From positions 1 through 64,000 of the forward strand of contig CAVQBG010000035.1 of assembly GCA_963710625.1 (NCBI GenBank): DNA of 64,000 nucleotides, read 5' to 3'. The notes beneath the pieces were generated by a model that saw nothing but the letters and a program-made list of their open reading frames with translations, was not told the DNA's origin and did no database searches. This stretch comes from Sva-07 sp963710625. GTDB taxonomy: Bacteria; Actinomycetota; Acidimicrobiia; Acidimicrobiales; Ilumatobacteraceae. The number at the start of each line of letters is the position of its first letter. Position 1 is the stretch's first letter. The position numbers and the translations under genes were made by a program. This document shows positions 53,419 through 62,610 of this stretch, one piece after another.

Positions 53419-54914
53419 CCGGGCTGCGCCGCACCGTCTGGGTGCTCGGCGACCAACTCAACCGCGAACTCGGCGCGCTGCGTGAGGCGACGCCCGACAG
53501 CCACCGCGTCCTCATCGTCGAGAGCACGGCCAAGCTCACCGGAAAGCGGTGGCATCGTCAGCGGGCGCATTTCGTGGTCACGGCGATGCGACGCTTCGCG
53601 GGCGAGCTCCGGACCGCCGGGTTCGAGGTCGACCACCGACGGGCCACGTCGCTACGGTCCGGGTTCGCGGAGCACGTCGCCGAATTCGCACCGGCCGACG
53701 TGACCGCCACGGAGCCGGCGAGCTGGGACGGGCTCGCCCTCCTCCGATCGCTCGACGTCACCGTCGTTCGCTCGAACCAGTTCCTGTGCCACTACGAGGA
53801 CTTCGCCGAGTGGGCCGCGGACCGCACGCAGTTGAAGATGGAGGACTTCTACCGCTGGCAGCGCCGACGGCTGGGGTACCTGATGGACGGCGACGAACCG
53901 GCCACCGGCCGGTGGAACTACGACGACGAGAACCGCCAACGTCCACCCAGGACCGGAACACCGTGGCCGACACCCCAGCAGTCGCGGCTCGACGACGTCG
54001 ACCGCTCGGTACTCGACGACCTCCCGGCGAACTGTTGGGGTGCCGACCCCGACGGCACCTGGGCGACGTCTCGGCCCGCTGCGCTCGCTCGCCTCCGCCA
54101 CTTCGTCGACGACGTGCTGCCGATGTTCGGCCCGCACGAGGACGCGATGGTCGAGCGGTCGTGGCACCTCGCCCATTCGCTGCTGTCGCCGTATCTCAAC
54201 GTCGGACTGCTCCTGCCGAACGAAGTGTGCGATGCCGCGCAGGCCGCCTACGACGAGGGCCGCGTCGACATCGCCTCGGCCGAAGGCTTCATCCGCCAGG
54301 TGATCGGCTGGCGCGAGTACGTGTGGGGCGTCTACTGGCTCTGGATGCCCGGCTACCGCACGCGGAACGCACTGGGCGCCGACCGGCCGGTGCCACCGGC
54401 GTTCACCGGTGAGGCGAGCACCGACATGAACTGTGTCGCCAACTCCATGACGACCTTGCACGACCACGCCTACAACCACCACATCCAACGGCTGATGGTG
54501 CTCGGCAACCTGGCGATGCTGCACGGGGTCGATCCGTGGGAGCTGACCGACTGGATGTGGTCGAGCTTCGTCGACGGCGCCGAGTGGGTGATGCTGCCGA
54601 ACGTGATCGGGATGAGCCAGTGGGCCGACGGCGGGATGATGGCCACCAAGCCGTACGCGGCCGGCGGCAACTACATCGACACGATGAGCGACTACTGCGG
54701 GAGCTGCCGCTACGACCGCAAGCAGCGCGTCGGTGACGACGCCTGCCCGTTCACCACCCTGTACTGGGACTTCCTCGCCCGCCACCACGACCTGCTGGTG
54801 CGCAACCCGCGGGTCGCCCGCCAGGTGCGCGCCTCCGAGCGGCTCTCCGACCTTCCCGCCGTCCGCGAGCGCGCCGTCGAGGTGCGACGACGCCTCGACG
54901 ACGGCACGCTGTGA
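53415..54914 (+). CDS. cryptochrome/photolyase-related protein (FeS-BCP/PhrB type)
   Basis: 499 residues. N-terminal DPRP domain begins WVLGDQLNRELGAL; FAD-binding C-terminal half contains GFIRQVIGWREYVWGVYWLWMPGY, HDHAYNHHIQRLMVLGNLAMLHGVDPWELTDWMWSSFVDGAEWVMLPNVIGMSQWADGG, and the iron-sulfur cysteines CGSCRYDRKQRVGDDACPF near residue 435. Relatives repair (6-4) photoproducts using light. Translationally coupled to the STAS gene upstream and DUF952 gene downstream. Confidence 0.93.
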   Translation: MTGLRRTVWVLGDQLNRELGALREATPDSHRVLIVESTAKLTGKRWHRQRAHFVVTAMRRFAGELRTAGFEVDHRRATSLRSGFAEHVAEFAPADVTATEPASWDGLALLRSLDVTVVRSNQFLCHYEDFAEWAADRTQLKMEDFYRWQRRRLGYLMDGDEPATGRWNYDDENRQRPPRTGTPWPTPQQSRLDDVDRSVLDDLPANCWGADPDGTWATSRPAALARLRHFVDDVLPMFGPHEDAMVERSWHLAHSLLSPYLNVGLLLPNEVCDAAQAAYDEGRVDIASAEGFIRQVIGWREYVWGVYWLWMPGYRTRNALGADRPVPPAFTGEASTDMNCVANSMTTLHDHAYNHHIQRLMVLGNLAMLHGVDPWELTDWMWSSFVDGAEWVMLPNVIGMSQWADGGMMATKPYAAGGNYIDTMSDYCGSCRYDRKQRVGDDACPFTTLYWDFLARHHDLLVRNPRVARQVRASERLSDLPAVRERAVEVRRRLDDGTL

Positions 54915-55297
54915 CGATGACCGACCCCTCCGCACCGGCGGCCCCCGACGAACCGATCTTCCATCTCGCTCTCCCCGACGACTGGGCCGCCGCTTTCGCG
55001 AGCGGCGAGTACCGGATGTCGACCCGCGGGGTCACCCTGGAACAGGAGGGCTTCATCCACTGCTCGACACGCGACCAGATGGAGGACACCGCCAACCGGT
55101 TCTACGGCGACCTCGACCAGCTCGTGGTGCTGACGATCGATCCCGAACTCGTGCCGTCGCCGATCGTGTTCGAGCCTCCCAAACCCGGCCTCGACGTGCT
55201 CTTCCCGCACATCTATGGCCCACTCCCCGTGCCCGCCGTCAACCACGCCGGCGTCTGGCTCCGCTCGACCGACCAGCCGTGGATGCTCGCGGAATGA
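54911..55297 (+). CDS. DUF952 family protein
   Basis: 128 residues. DUF952 signature: PIFHLALPDDWAAAFASGEYRMSTRGVTLEQEGFIHCST near residue 15 and VVLTIDPELVPSPIVFEPPKPGLDVLFPHIYGPLPVPAV. Fold related to ADP-ribosyl-binding proteins; function unknown. GTG 54911 overlaps the photolyase stop; ATG 54917 is an alternative start. Confidence 0.9.
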   Translation: MTMTDPSAPAAPDEPIFHLALPDDWAAAFASGEYRMSTRGVTLEQEGFIHCSTRDQMEDTANRFYGDLDQLVVLTIDPELVPSPIVFEPPKPGLDVLFPHIYGPLPVPAVNHAGVWLRSTDQPWMLAE

Positions 55298-55326
55298 GAG
55301 ATGGGGTCAGACCCCACGTCTCATTC
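55292..55326. terminator. palindrome of the GGGGTCAGACCCC family, copy 2
   Basis: GAATGAGA-GATGGGGTCAGACCCCACG-TCTCATTC. It includes the stop codon of the DUF952 gene on one strand and touches that of the DUF427 gene on the other. Bidirectional terminator candidate. Confidence 0.7.
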
Positions 55327-55831
55327 ACCAGTGCATCGTGCCGGGAGCCCCCTTGAACGGACCGGTCACGTTCGCCGTGACCCAGCCGCCGTAGAAGCTG
55401 CCCTCGTTGCTCGTCACCCGTTCGTCGTCGATCCAGCACTCGTCCACCTTCTGCGCGTAGAACGCCCAGTGGTCAGCCACCGACACGAACGCCGGAGTCG
55501 GGTCGCGGTACGTCCATCCGGCGGCGGCCACGATCGCCGGGTCGTCGCCCTCGTTCGGGATCACGACGTCGGCGTAGTCCGCGATGCCCTTCCACTCGCA
55601 CAGGGTTCGCCTCGCTGCGGACGGAGCCAGCAGATCGAGGCGGACGAATTCGGGCGCCAGGTAGTACGCGGGCGGTTGGCTCGTCTCGAGCACCCGGAGC
55701 GCGTGCGGCGCGTCGGCGATCGTGACCCCGGCGTGGACCACGCGCACCCGCCAGTCGACCTGCTCGATCCGCGGCGGCCGCGGATAGTCCCACACCGACT
55801 CGATCGGCTTCCCGTTCGTTGCGATCTCCAT
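55325..55831 (-). CDS. DUF427 domain protein
   Basis: 168 residues. Contains VRVVHAGVTIADAPHALRVLETSQPPAYYLAPEFVR, then CEWKGIADYADVV and YRDPTPAFVSVADHWAFYAQKVDECWIDDERV, the DUF427 fold. Activity unknown. ATG 55831 selected; the earlier part of the open frame is not conserved. Convergent with DUF952. Confidence 0.9.
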   Translation of the reverse strand: MEIATNGKPIESVWDYPRPPRIEQVDWRVRVVHAGVTIADAPHALRVLETSQPPAYYLAPEFVRLDLLAPSAARRTLCEWKGIADYADVVIPNEGDDPAIVAAAGWTYRDPTPAFVSVADHWAFYAQKVDECWIDDERVTSNEGSFYGGWVTANVTGPFKGAPGTMHW

Positions 55832-55874
55832 CGGTTCACGATGGGCCCGACACGTCGTGGAGGTCCAGTCGTGG

Positions 55875-56939
55875 TCAGAGGTCGTCGAACTCGGACTCCT
55901 CGGGCGGGACCGTGCGGCCACCTGCTCGCTTGTCGGCGGCCTTGTCGTGGGCGCGCTGTTCCTCCTCCAGCGCCGCCTCCTCCTCGACGAGCCGTTCGAG
56001 GCTCGTGAGCCTGACCGGGTCGAGGGTTCCCTCGGCGATCGCTGCCTGCACGGCGCAGCCGGGCTCCTGGTCGTGCTTGCAGTCGCGGAAGCGACAGTGG
56101 TCCATCAGTTCGAACACGTCGGCGAACGCCCGCTCGATGCCGTTGCCCGACAACCACAGGCTGAGCGCCCGCACACCGGGCGTGTCGATCAGCCAACCCT
56201 CGCCCGGCAACGGCACCAGCTCGGCCGCCACCGTCGTGTGCCGCCCGCGTTGGTCGCCCTCGCGCACGGCGCTGGTCGCCTGGCGTTCGTTGCCCACGAG
56301 CGCGTTGACGAGCGTCGACTTGCCGACGCCGCTCGCGCCCAGGAAGGTCAGCGTGCGGTTCCCGACCGCGAGGTCTCGGATCGCATCGATCCCGTCGCCG
56401 CTGATCCCGCTCGCCAGGAGCACGGGCACACCGAGCGACACGTCGGCCAGCGCCCGGCGACCCGGCTGGGGGTCGTCGACGAGGTCGGTCTTGGTGAGCA
56501 CCACGACCGGTTCGGCCCCGGAGTCGAACGCGAGCACCAGCTCGCGTTCCAGACGGCGCGGGCTCGGCGGCGACCCGAGCGCATGGACGAGGAACACCAC
56601 GTCGATGTTCGCAGCGAGCGTGTGCGACACCGCCCGCATCCCGTCGAACGACGCCCGCCTGGTGAAGGCCGACCTGCGTTCGAGCACGTGCTCGACGCGT
56701 TCACCGTCGTCGGATGCGACCACCCAGTCGCCGACCGCCACGTCGGCGCCGATGTTGCGCACCCGCTGCGGGCTCGACCGGCCGCGCGCTTCGTCCATCG
56801 AACGGATCAGCGAACTCCAACCACGGTCGAGGCGAGACACTCGCGCCGGATGCCCGGGCGCACCGATCGACCGCCACGACTCGTCGAAGTCGTCGGCCCA
56901 GCCGAGAGCAGGATCGGGGCCTTCGAACTCGGCTGACAT
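55875..56939 (-). CDS. rsgA: ribosome biogenesis GTPase RsgA
   Basis: 354 residues. Circularly permuted GTPase: G4 VVLTKTDLVDD near residue 143 comes before G1 GASGVGKSTLVNALVG near residue 200 and G3 LIDTPGVR near residue 252. N-terminal OB fold (ADVAVGDWVVASDDG) and C-terminal zinc site CRFRDCKHDQEPGCAV. Helps 30S subunit maturation in the cytoplasm. ATG 56939 chosen because the sequence upstream lacks conservation. Confidence 0.93.
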   Translation of the reverse strand: MSAEFEGPDPALGWADDFDESWRSIGAPGHPARVSRLDRGWSSLIRSMDEARGRSSPQRVRNIGADVAVGDWVVASDDGERVEHVLERRSAFTRRASFDGMRAVSHTLAANIDVVFLVHALGSPPSPRRLERELVLAFDSGAEPVVVLTKTDLVDDPQPGRRALADVSLGVPVLLASGISGDGIDAIRDLAVGNRTLTFLGASGVGKSTLVNALVGNERQATSAVREGDQRGRHTTVAAELVPLPGEGWLIDTPGVRALSLWLSGNGIERAFADVFELMDHCRFRDCKHDQEPGCAVQAAIAEGTLDPVRLTSLERLVEEEAALEEEQRAHDKAADKRAGGRTVPPEESEFDDL

Positions 56940-57104
56940 CGTCAGCACACCGTACCCGCGATGCAGAACGCCAGATCCTGCGGCACACTCACCGTGGTGG
57001 CGCCCTCGCTCTCGGGCTTGACAATCCACCGTCACATCCCCTAGTCACCAGTTCGGTCACCAGTTCCGAGTCACCAGTCGCCCCGCATCTCACGAAAGGC
57101 ACCG

Positions 57105-59858
57105 ATGTCCAAACCCCTCGTCGTCGTGGAGTCGCCCGCCAAGGCGAAGACGCTGTCGAAGTTCCTCGGCAGCGACTACGACGTGCGCGCCTCGGTGGGC
57201 CACGTGAGCGACCTCCCGTCGAAGGGTCTCAACATCGACGTCGACAACGGGTTCAAGCCCACCTACGAACTCACCGAGCGGGGCAAGACCGTCATCAAGG
57301 ACCTCAAGGCAGCGTTGAAGGACGCGTCCGAGCTCTACCTCGCAACGGACGAGGACCGCGAGGGTGAAGCGATCTCGTGGCATCTCCTCGAGTACCTGAA
57401 GCCGAAGGTGCCCGTGAAGCGGATGGTGTTCCACGAGATCACCAAGGCGGCGATCGACCATGCGGTCAACAACCCGCGCGGGCTCGACTACGGCCTCGTC
57501 GATGCCGCCGAGACGCGCCGCATCCTCGACCGGTTGTACGGCTACGAGGTGTCGCCGGTGCTGTGGCGCCGGGTCAACCGGGGTCTGTCGGCCGGACGGG
57601 TGCAGAGCCCCTCGGTGCGCCTCATCGTCCAACGTGAACGCGAACGCATTGCGTTCGTCACCGCCGACTACTGGGACATCGACCTCGGCACCGCCACCCA
57701 GCCGGCGTTCGACGCCAAGCTCGTCGCGGTCGCGGGGGCCCGCGTCGCCACCGGCAAGGACTTCGACGAACGCGGCCAGGTGTCCGACAAGGTCGTCGCA
57801 CTCACCGAGGTGCGGGCGCGTGGACTCGCCGACGGACTCGCCGACGCCACGTTCACCGTGCGATCGGTGGAGGAGAAGCCGTACCGATCGTCGCCGAAGC
57901 CGCCGTTCATGACCTCGACGCTCCAGCAGGAGGGCGGTCGCAAGCTGCGCCTGTCGTCGTCGCAGGTGATGCGGGTGGCGCAGGGCCTCTACGAGCGGGG
58001 CTTCATCACCTACATGCGTACCGACAACGTCGTGTTGTCCGACGAGGCGATGCAGGCCACCCGTGCGGCAGTCACCAGCGAGTACGGGGCCAACTACCTC
58101 AACGCCGCACCGAAGCAGTACTCCTCGAAGGTCAAGAACGCGCAGGAGGCCCACGAGGCCATCCGGCCGACCACCCCGTACCGCTCGCCGCAGCAGCTGA
58201 GCGGCGAACTCAACAGCCAGGAACTCGCGCTGTACCGACTGGTGTGGCAGCGCACGCTCGCCTCACAGATGGCCGATGCCACCGGCGTCACCGTCAGCGT
58301 TCGCCTCGCTGCCAACTCCGCCGACCGATCGACCGGCGAACTCACCGACTGCGAGTTCGCGGCGTCCGGCACCACGATCACGTTCCCCGGCTACCGGGCC
58401 GTGTACGTGGCCTCGAAGGAGGAGACCGGCGACGACGACGCCGACAACGAAGCGCTGCTGCCGCCGCTCACCCAGGGCGACGAGGTGCCGATCGCCTCGA
58501 TCGAGCCGAACGGTCACACCACCTCGCCTCCCGCCCGGTACACCGAAGCGTCGCTGGTCAAGCGGCTCGAGGAACTCGGCATCGGTCGCCCGTCGACGTG
58601 GGCATCGATCATCCAGACGATCCAGGACCGCGGCTACGTGTGGAAGAAAGGCCAGGCGCTCGTGCCGACCTGGACCGCGTTCGCGGTCATCCGGTTGCTG
58701 GAGGAGCACTTCGACGCGCTCGTCGACTACGACTTCACCGCCTCGATCGACGCCGACCTCGACGAGATCGCGAGCGGTGCGCGTGCGAAGGACAAGTGGT
58801 TGAAGCGCTTCTACTTCGGCGACACCGGCGACGGCGACACCCAACCGATCTCGGCCGAAGCCGGCTTCGGCGAGGACGCACTGCTCGGTCTCAAGCGCCT
58901 CGTCGAGGAGAACCTCGACGAGATCGACGCCGCCGAGATCAACACCTTCCCGCTCGGGCCCGACGCCGAGGGCAACCTGATCGTCGTCAAACCGGGCAAG
59001 TACGGGCCGTACGTCAAGCGCGGCGAGGACACCGCCAGCGTGCCCGACGACCTGGCCCCCGACGAGCTGACGGTCGACAAGGCGATCGAGTTGCTCGCTG
59101 CGCCGAAGTCCGACGAGCCGATCGGCGAACTCGACGGCTACCCGGTGTACGCGAAGAACGGCCGCTACGGCCCCTACGTGCAGTGGGGCGACCACGACGA
59201 TCCGCCGCCCGGGTTCGAGAAGCCGAAGATGTCGAGCCTCTTCAAGACGATGGTCCTCGAGCGGATCACGATGGACGAGGCCGAGGCACTGTTGCAGCTA
59301 CCGCGGCTGCTCGGTGAAGACCCGGCCGATGGTGTGCCGATCTACGCGAACAACGGCCGGTACGGGCCGTACGTACAGAAGGAGAAGGACTACCGCAACA
59401 TCGACTCCGAGGACCAGCTGCTGCAGATCACGCTCGCCGAGGCGTTGCAGATCTTCAGCCAGCCCAAGGTGTACAAGCGCGGTGGCTCCAACATGGCGGC
59501 CAAGGGACCGTTGCGAGAGTTCGGCACCGACCCGGTGAGCGAACGACCGGTCGTCGCCAAGGACGGCAAGTTCGGGGTGTACGTCACCGACGGTGAGACG
59601 AACGCGTCCCTCGGCAAGGGCGATCGCCTCGAGGCAATGGCCCCGGAACGCGCCTACGAACTGCTCGCCATCCGTCGGGAGGCGATCATCGCCAAGGGCG
59701 GACCCACCAAGAAGCGGGCGACGAAGAAGTCCGCCGCCAGGAAGAAGGCACCGGCCAAGAAGAAGGCGGCACCGAAGAAGGCCACGGCGAAGAAGGCGGC
59801 ACCGAAGAAGGCTGCCGGCCCGAAGCCGCCGCCGGTGATCACCGACCTCAACGGCTGA
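57105..59858 (+). CDS. topA: DNA topoisomerase I
   Basis: 917 residues. TOPRIM: LVVVESPAKAKTLSKFLG (residue 6) and YLATDEDREGEAISWHLL; active-site Tyr in ERGFITYMRTDNVVLS near residue 307; C-terminal repeats of the KYGPYV type (KPGKYGPYVKRG, NGRYGPYVQWG, NGRYGPYVQKE, DGKFGVYVTDG) without zinc fingers; and a Lys/Ala-rich tail of about 50 residues, as in other actinobacterial TopA proteins, that aids processivity. Relaxes negative supercoils. Confidence 0.97.
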   Translation: MSKPLVVVESPAKAKTLSKFLGSDYDVRASVGHVSDLPSKGLNIDVDNGFKPTYELTERGKTVIKDLKAALKDASELYLATDEDREGEAISWHLLEYLKPKVPVKRMVFHEITKAAIDHAVNNPRGLDYGLVDAAETRRILDRLYGYEVSPVLWRRVNRGLSAGRVQSPSVRLIVQRERERIAFVTADYWDIDLGTATQPAFDAKLVAVAGARVATGKDFDERGQVSDKVVALTEVRARGLADGLADATFTVRSVEEKPYRSSPKPPFMTSTLQQEGGRKLRLSSSQVMRVAQGLYERGFITYMRTDNVVLSDEAMQATRAAVTSEYGANYLNAAPKQYSSKVKNAQEAHEAIRPTTPYRSPQQLSGELNSQELALYRLVWQRTLASQMADATGVTVSVRLAANSADRSTGELTDCEFAASGTTITFPGYRAVYVASKEETGDDDADNEALLPPLTQGDEVPIASIEPNGHTTSPPARYTEASLVKRLEELGIGRPSTWASIIQTIQDRGYVWKKGQALVPTWTAFAVIRLLEEHFDALVDYDFTASIDADLDEIASGARAKDKWLKRFYFGDTGDGDTQPISAEAGFGEDALLGLKRLVEENLDEIDAAEINTFPLGPDAEGNLIVVKPGKYGPYVKRGEDTASVPDDLAPDELTVDKAIELLAAPKSDEPIGELDGYPVYAKNGRYGPYVQWGDHDDPPPGFEKPKMSSLFKTMVLERITMDEAEALLQLPRLLGEDPADGVPIYANNGRYGPYVQKEKDYRNIDSEDQLLQITLAEALQIFSQPKVYKRGGSNMAAKGPLREFGTDPVSERPVVAKDGKFGVYVTDGETNASLGKGDRLEAMAPERAYELLAIRREAIIAKGGPTKKRATKKSAARKKAPAKKKAAPKKATAKKAAPKKAAGPKPPPVITDLNG

Positions 59859-59952
59859 TCCACCACCGACCCGTTGCGATGGGTTTCGGCGCTCGACGGG
59901 TGCGGCGGAACTCATCGGAGCCGACGGCGTTGCAGGCCAGGGACGGCGGTTG

Positions 59953-59966
59953 TTAGGGTGACCTAA
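59953..59966 (+). promoter_or_regulatory. DtxR/IdeR-type iron box
   Basis: TTAGGGTGACCTAA: perfect TTAGG/CCTAA arms with a 4-base spacer, about 60 bases upstream of the iron permease start. Implies iron-dependent repression. Confidence 0.75.
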
Positions 59967-60026
59967 CTTCGACGTCGCCGAAGCGTGGGCTCCTCTGCCT
60001 GCCACGCAGAACACCCGGAGATCAAC

Positions 60027-60881
60027 GTGCTGCAGACATTCCTGACCGGACTCCGCGAGGGGCTCGAAGCCGCCCTCGTCGTGAGCATCCTGATGTCGTT
60101 CATGGTCCGCAGCGGCCACCGCGACCGCATCCCCGCACTGTGGACCGGCGTCGCGGTCGCCGTAGCGTTGTCCTTCGGCTTCGGTGCACTGCTGCACTAC
60201 ACCTCGGCGTCGATGAGCTTCGAGGCCCGGGAGGCGTTCGGAGGAGTCCTCTCGATCGTCGCGGTCGTGTTCGTCACCTGGATGGTCTTCTGGATGAAGC
60301 GGGCGTCACGGACACTCAAGGGCGAACTCCAGGACAAGATGTCGGCGGCGGTCGAGATCGGCACGATCGGGGTGTTCACCGCCGCGTTGCTGGCCGTCGG
60401 GCGCGAGGGCCTCGAGACCGCGCTGTTCCTCTACCCGACGTTCCAGGCCCAGGGTGCCGGCGCCGGTCCTGCGATCGGTGCACTGCTCGGCATCGCCACC
60501 GCCGTGGTCATCGGCGTCCTGTTGTACCGAGGTGTCGTCTCGATGAACCTGGGCGCGTTCTTCAAGGTCACCGGTGCGGCCCTGATCGTCATCGCAGCCG
60601 GCGTGCTCGCGTACGGGATCCACGACCTGCAGGAGGCCGGGATCCTCCCCGGCATCGACAACCTGGCGTGGAACATCGACGGCTGGGAGATCACCAGTTG
60701 GTACGGCGCGCTGCTCAAGGGCATCTTCAACCTCGGCCCGCAGATGACCGTGCTCGAAGTCGCCGTCTACCTGGGATACCTCGTCCCGACGATGGTGCTG
60801 TTCCTGCGCCCGGCCACCCGGACCGTGCGCCCCGAGCCGGTTGCAGCGCCCACCGCTGCCGTCGGCGAGCCGGCTCGCTGA
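60027..60881 (+). CDS. efeU: FTR1/EfeU-type iron permease
   Basis: 284 residues from GTG 60027 with GGAG nearby. Two REGLE motifs typical of FTR1/EfeU: REGLEAALVVSILMSF near residue 9 and GREGLETALFLYPTF near residue 130; seven membrane helices. Takes up ferrous or ferric iron across the inner membrane. Follows an IdeR box, and precedes a cupredoxin lipoprotein, consistent with an EfeUO-like system. Confidence 0.93.
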   Translation: MLQTFLTGLREGLEAALVVSILMSFMVRSGHRDRIPALWTGVAVAVALSFGFGALLHYTSASMSFEAREAFGGVLSIVAVVFVTWMVFWMKRASRTLKGELQDKMSAAVEIGTIGVFTAALLAVGREGLETALFLYPTFQAQGAGAGPAIGALLGIATAVVIGVLLYRGVVSMNLGAFFKVTGAALIVIAAGVLAYGIHDLQEAGILPGIDNLAWNIDGWEITSWYGALLKGIFNLGPQMTVLEVAVYLGYLVPTMVLFLRPATRTVRPEPVAAPTAAVGEPAR

Positions 60882-60930
60882 ATCTCGACGCCCCCGCCTC
60901 ACGACCCACCACCCCACGAGGAGTTCCACC

Positions 60931-61629
60931 GTGTCCCGACGTCGAGTCGCCCTGGCCGTTCCCGTTGCCGCACTGCTGGCACTCACCGCCTGTTCCACCG
61001 AAGCGGCCGACGTGACCGTCGGCGTGACGGGCACCGACGACGCCTGCACCATCGAATCCGACATCGTCGACGCCGGCAAGGTCGCCTTCGAGTTCCTCAA
61101 CGAGAGCAGCAAGGTCAACGAGCTGTACGTGCTGAAAGCGAACGGTGACACCCTCGGCGAAGTCGAGAACGTCACCACCGGCACATCACGGACGCTCACG
61201 GTCGACCTGGTCGCCGGCGACTACCTCGTTCGCTGCAAACCGGGCCAGAGCGGTGACGGGATCGAGTCGCCGTTCACGGCGACCGGCGACGGTGGCGCCG
61301 AGCAGGCCGAGGCCGACCGTGAGATCGCCTTCGACGCGATCGACTTCGACTACGAGAACCTCGACCTGACCGGCATCGCCGATGGCGACACGATCCGGTT
61401 CGTGATGACGAACGCGGGCGAGCAGGCCCACGAGTTCGAGGTGCTCGAACCGAGCGACGAGCCGATCGGCGAGGTCGCCGCGACGAACCCGGGCGACAGC
61501 GGCGGCGCCACGATGACGTTCGAGGCACCCGGCGTCTACACGTACCAGTGCATCCTCGTCGATCCCGACACGGGAAAGCCGCACACCGAACTCGGCATGA
61601 TCGGCACCTTCGAGGTCACCGACGCCTGA
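60931..61629 (+). CDS. double-cupredoxin lipoprotein, EfeO-like
   Basis: 232 residues from GTG 60931 with GAGGAG upstream. Lipobox LLALTACST near residue 21. Domain 1 (about residues 27-112) is the EfeO cupredoxin type (DACTIESDIVDAGKVAFEFLN, GDYLVRCKPG) with Cys only. Domain 2 (about 128-232) has a complete type-1 copper-like ligand set: HEFEV, then C in YTYQCILVD, H in GKPHTEL and M in LGMIG. No M75 peptidase domain, unlike classical EfeO. Might supply iron or transfer electrons to the permease. Confidence 0.8.
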   Translation: MSRRRVALAVPVAALLALTACSTEAADVTVGVTGTDDACTIESDIVDAGKVAFEFLNESSKVNELYVLKANGDTLGEVENVTTGTSRTLTVDLVAGDYLVRCKPGQSGDGIESPFTATGDGGAEQAEADREIAFDAIDFDYENLDLTGIADGDTIRFVMTNAGEQAHEFEVLEPSDEPIGEVAATNPGDSGGATMTFEAPGVYTYQCILVDPDTGKPHTELGMIGTFEVTDA

Positions 61630-61637
61630 CCCCCGGC

Positions 61638-61684
61638 TTCTCGTGAACTCGTGTCGGGATGACTCCCGCACGAGTTCACGAGAA
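61638..61684. terminator. bidirectional hairpin between convergent genes
   Basis: Arms TTCTCGTGAACTCGTG and CACGAGTTCACGAGAA, perfect over 16 bp, with a second inner stem TCGGGA/TCCCG. Confidence 0.75.
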
Positions 61685-61687
61685 CGG

Positions 61688-62188
61688 TCAGGTGAAGATG
61701 ATCTGGCCGCCGGCGGCCATCTCGTAGAAGTCGCCGACGGTGATGATGTCGTCGAGGTCATCGATCAGATCGTCACGCTCCATGCCGAACAGGTCGACCG
61801 AGGCGAGGCAGGCGTACACGCCGGCGCCCGTGTCGTGGATCATCTCGATGAACTCGTGGATGTCGGGGAAGTCCTGCTTCTCGATCTGCTTCTCCATGTA
61901 CTTCGTGATCAGCGCCGAGGCACCAGGGATCACACCGGCAATGGTGGGCATGTGCAGGCCGGGGTTGCCGACCGCGGCCACCTTGATGTGGTCCTGGCGT
62001 GCCTTGTGGATCGCGTCCATGCCGAAGAAGGTGAAGAAGAGGTTGGCCTCGATGCCCTCGTTGCGGGCGCCGTTGGCCATGATCAGCGCCGGATAGATGC
62101 CCTCGAGCGATCCCTTCGACACGATGATCGAGACCTTCTCGATCGGTGCCGCGATGGGTGCGGGAGGAATTGGGTGTGAATCGGTCAT
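61688..62188 (-). CDS. DsrE/DsrF-like (DsrE2) sulfur-carrier family protein
   Basis: 166 residues from ATG 62188, GGAGA eight bases upstream. DsrE2 features: SIIVSKGSLEGIYPALIMANGARNEGIEANLFFTFFGMDAI, then the conserved Cys in GAGVYACLASVDLFGMERDDLID near residue 135. Relatives relay persulfide sulfur in oxidation pathways. Last gene of the SQR-DsrC-DsrE2 operon. Confidence 0.88.
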   Translation of the reverse strand: MTDSHPIPPAPIAAPIEKVSIIVSKGSLEGIYPALIMANGARNEGIEANLFFTFFGMDAIHKARQDHIKVAAVGNPGLHMPTIAGVIPGASALITKYMEKQIEKQDFPDIHEFIEMIHDTGAGVYACLASVDLFGMERDDLIDDLDDIITVGDFYEMAAGGQIIFT

Positions 62189-62220
62189 GTTCGTTCTCCA
62201 GTGAGAGGTGAATTCCGGTC

Positions 62221-62250
62221 GAGACGCGGGGTCAGACCCCACGTCCCATT
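62221..62250. terminator. palindrome of the GGGGTCAGACCCC family, copy 3
   Basis: GAGACGCGGGGTCAGACCCCACGTCCC between two genes of the same operon, immediately after the DsrC stop. As an internal element it might attenuate, not end, transcription. Confidence 0.6.
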
Positions 62251-62571
62251 TCAGATGCAGCCCTTGGGCTTGGGGATGCCGGCCACCATGGCGGCGAGCT
62301 TGGCGGGGCCCTTCGGGAACAGCACGAAGAGTTCCTTCGTGGTCACGTCGGAGAGCTTGCTGATCTTGCGGACGGTCGGGCCGGTGCCCTTGTCGAAGTA
62401 CTCCGACCGCATCAGGTCGATGACGACCCAGGCACGATCGGTCAGCGGGGTCGGCACGCCGTACTCCTCCGCGATCTCCGGGGCCATCTCCTTGGTCCAT
62501 TGGGTGGGGTCCTCGAAGAACCCCTCGTCGTTCACGTCGACGGTCGAGCCGGCGAATGTCTTGGTGGGCAT
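62251..62571 (-). CDS. DsrC/TusE-like sulfur-relay protein
   Basis: 106 residues. DsrC fold: FAGSTVDVNDEGFFEDPTQWTKEMAPEIAEEYG, then the C-terminal arm FPKGPAKLAAMVAGIPKPKGCI with the penultimate Cys. The second Cys, ten residues earlier in true dissimilatory DsrC, is Met here, so the protein has a single cysteine like TusE. AAGGAGA precedes ATG 62571. Accepts sulfur as a persulfide. Confidence 0.9.
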   Translation of the reverse strand: MPTKTFAGSTVDVNDEGFFEDPTQWTKEMAPEIAEEYGVPTPLTDRAWVVIDLMRSEYFDKGTGPTVRKISKLSDVTTKELFVLFPKGPAKLAAMVAGIPKPKGCI

Positions 62572-62610
62572 GTACGTGTCTCCTTGTTCAGAACGGGTGG
62601 CGGTGGATCA

